This document shows, piece by piece, positions 63,065 through 64,000 of a DNA stretch of 64,000 nt. The DNA comes from Flavobacterium sp. I3-2 (GTDB lineage Bacteria > Bacteroidota > Bacteroidia > Flavobacteriales > Flavobacteriaceae), in the NCBI RefSeq assembly GCF_013389595.1, contig NZ_CP058306.1, positions 2,790,001 to 2,854,000 of the forward strand. The letters are read 5' to 3'. Made by a program: the position numbers and the translations under genes. The notes beneath the pieces are model-generated. The model worked only from the letters and a program-made list of their open reading frames with translations, searched no databases and was not told the DNA's origin. Each line of letters starts with the position of its first letter. Position 1 is the first letter of the stretch.

Positions 63065-63619
63065 TTATTTTACAAAAAGTTCTTTTTTCCATTTTAATAA
63101 TTTATTCTTTCTATCATCAATTCCATTTAAGCCTCCATTAATTTTTTTAGTAATCAATACAATATCATCAAGATCTGCTAAATGGTTTAAATTATTATTA
63201 GACCAAAACCAAAGAGCTGCAATTAAAGCATCTGCTTCTGTTAGTAACAAATCTGGATTATTCAGATAATCTATATTTACAGCATTACTTAAAGCATAAT
63301 AATTATTAAACCCAGTTAATTGAATAAAACCACGACCTCTAAACTTCCAACCGTCACCAGATTGTTCATCTTTATTTCCCATCCTATTAGCGTATACTCT
63401 ATTCGCAATTTTCTCAGGTTTTCTTGCAAACTGATCGACATTGTCTTTTATAAAATACTTAGGAAACACTTTTAACAAACCTTCTTTCGAATAATTTAAA
63501 TTTTCACTTATTGGTTTTAAGTTAGATTCGTGCTCAATCTGTGCCATAAAATGTGCAATTCGTAATTCCGTATTTACATTGTACTTATTAAATAACGATT
63601 TGTATTTTTGGTATAACAT
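63065..63619 (-). CDS. Endolysin, glycoside hydrolase family 19
   Basis: The 184-residue protein has the GH19 features RIAHFMAQIEHESNLKPISENLNYS (catalytic Glu), NRMGNKDEQSGDGWKFRGRGFIQLTGFNNYYALS and ADALIAALWFWSNNNLNHLAD. There is no signal peptide, as in phage lysins. It probably cleaves peptidoglycan. It supports a prophage- or bacteriocin-type lysis module in this region. Confidence 0.9.
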   Translation of the reverse strand: MLYQKYKSLFNKYNVNTELRIAHFMAQIEHESNLKPISENLNYSKEGLLKVFPKYFIKDNVDQFARKPEKIANRVYANRMGNKDEQSGDGWKFRGRGFIQLTGFNNYYALSNAVNIDYLNNPDLLLTEADALIAALWFWSNNNLNHLADLDDIVLITKKINGGLNGIDDRKNKLLKWKKELFVK

Positions 63620-63712
63620 ATTATAAATTTATTTAGTTAAATAAACCAATCATTCGTATTGATTTAAAAATATTATCCACTATTAAATGATTCTAAAAAT
63701 TAATTTCTAGAA

Positions 63713-64000
63713 TTAATATTTAGGTACTGTTTTTGGAGCTATTTGCATACTATCATCCGCTACTTTTTCCATATTGCTGAATTACAAATATTAGGCACTA
63801 TGGTTTGAACAATTCCTCCACGAGTTCTATATAAAACAGATGAGGTATGTTTTAAACTCTGTATTGTTGGTGCAATGTATGATTTAAAACTGTGGTGTTT
63901 TGTTGTGCTATTATTTTGTACACTTTGTAATCAACTGATACCGAACTAAGTGGTAAGCCCAAATAACTTTCTAAATTTTCGTTATTATTAGAAATGTAGG
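63713..64000 (-). pseudogene. Degraded gene fragment at window edge
   Basis: On the minus strand pieces in different frames read LESYLGLPLSSVSVDYKVYK, TSSVLYRTRGGIVQTIVPN and ADDSMQIAPKTVPKY before a stop at 63713, with frameshifts and stops between them. The pieces fit one decayed protein that I cannot name. Confidence 0.55.

Overview
The window is low-GC DNA from a Bacteroidota, most likely a member of the Flavobacteriaceae. Several genes follow the TTG–(19-20 bp)–TAnnTTTG promoter pattern of that phylum. The gene content also fits: KtrAB, FabV, a DUF4099/DUF3945 mobile-element protein, YARHG, DUF2490, DUF6132, DUF4261 and DUF5675 proteins. I cannot fix the genus.

Left end (1-6.3 kb): a minus-strand accessory operon headed by a WYL-domain regulator. 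It encodes several nuclease-like or DNA-binding-like proteins: PD-(D/E)XK, DEDDh exonuclease, a second possible PD-(D/E)XK fold and a possible uracil-glycosylase-like fold. One gene is split by a complete 1262-bp IS3-family element with a 3-bp target duplication, and the original reading frame can be rebuilt exactly. This operon is a candidate defence or repair system.

6.7-12.4 kb: a SWIM zinc-finger protein, then an arsenic/oxyanion operon (arsR, DUF6428 protein, chrA, arsC, acr3) with palindromic ArsR-type operators before arsR and before the second gene.

12.5-22.2 kb: a large sulfur/persulfide module. It holds a two-part YeeE/YedE transporter, a Crp/Fnr regulator, a TauE/SafE exporter, a cytoplasmic and an exported persulfide-dioxygenase–rhodanese fusion, a membrane-anchored rhodanese, a thiol-methyltransferase broken by a stop codon, thioredoxin, DoxX and a SoxB-like phosphoesterase. 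Four transcription units carry the same palindrome, GTAACAAATGTTAC, which is probably the operator of the local Crp/Fnr protein.

22.3-33.6 kb: a DUF2490 protein, a nearly empty AT-rich stretch, then membrane transport (DUF389, KtrA/KtrB-type K+ uptake, AGCS symporter, TatC-like protein, NhaA) and a GNAT–racemase pair.

33.7-39.1 kb: remnant of an integrative element (frameshifted topoisomerase III, DUF4099/DUF3945 protein, excisionase-like HTH proteins). It ends at a tRNA-3'-end-like sequence and a tandem GTGGCAATTT repeat beside an intact tRNA-Met.

39.2-56.3 kb: mostly core genes. These include TM2/DUF2752/M48 membrane genes, a GreA-like factor, amidase and L,D-transpeptidase cell-wall genes, a DUF4261 pseudogene, an XRE regulator with four TTACAAWTGTAA-type palindromes, FabV, DUF445, an N-acetylglucosamine-kinase-like ATPase, GAPDH and 6-phosphofructokinase.

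56.3-64 kb: a scarred region with an IS256 remnant, a ParB-like/MORN-repeat gene flanked by imperfect cassette-like repeats, an IS1182 remnant that truncates a membrane gene, and a phage-like lysis module (holin-like proteins, DUF5675, GH19 endolysin) with a P-loop ATPase, low-complexity repeats and a degraded gene at the right edge.
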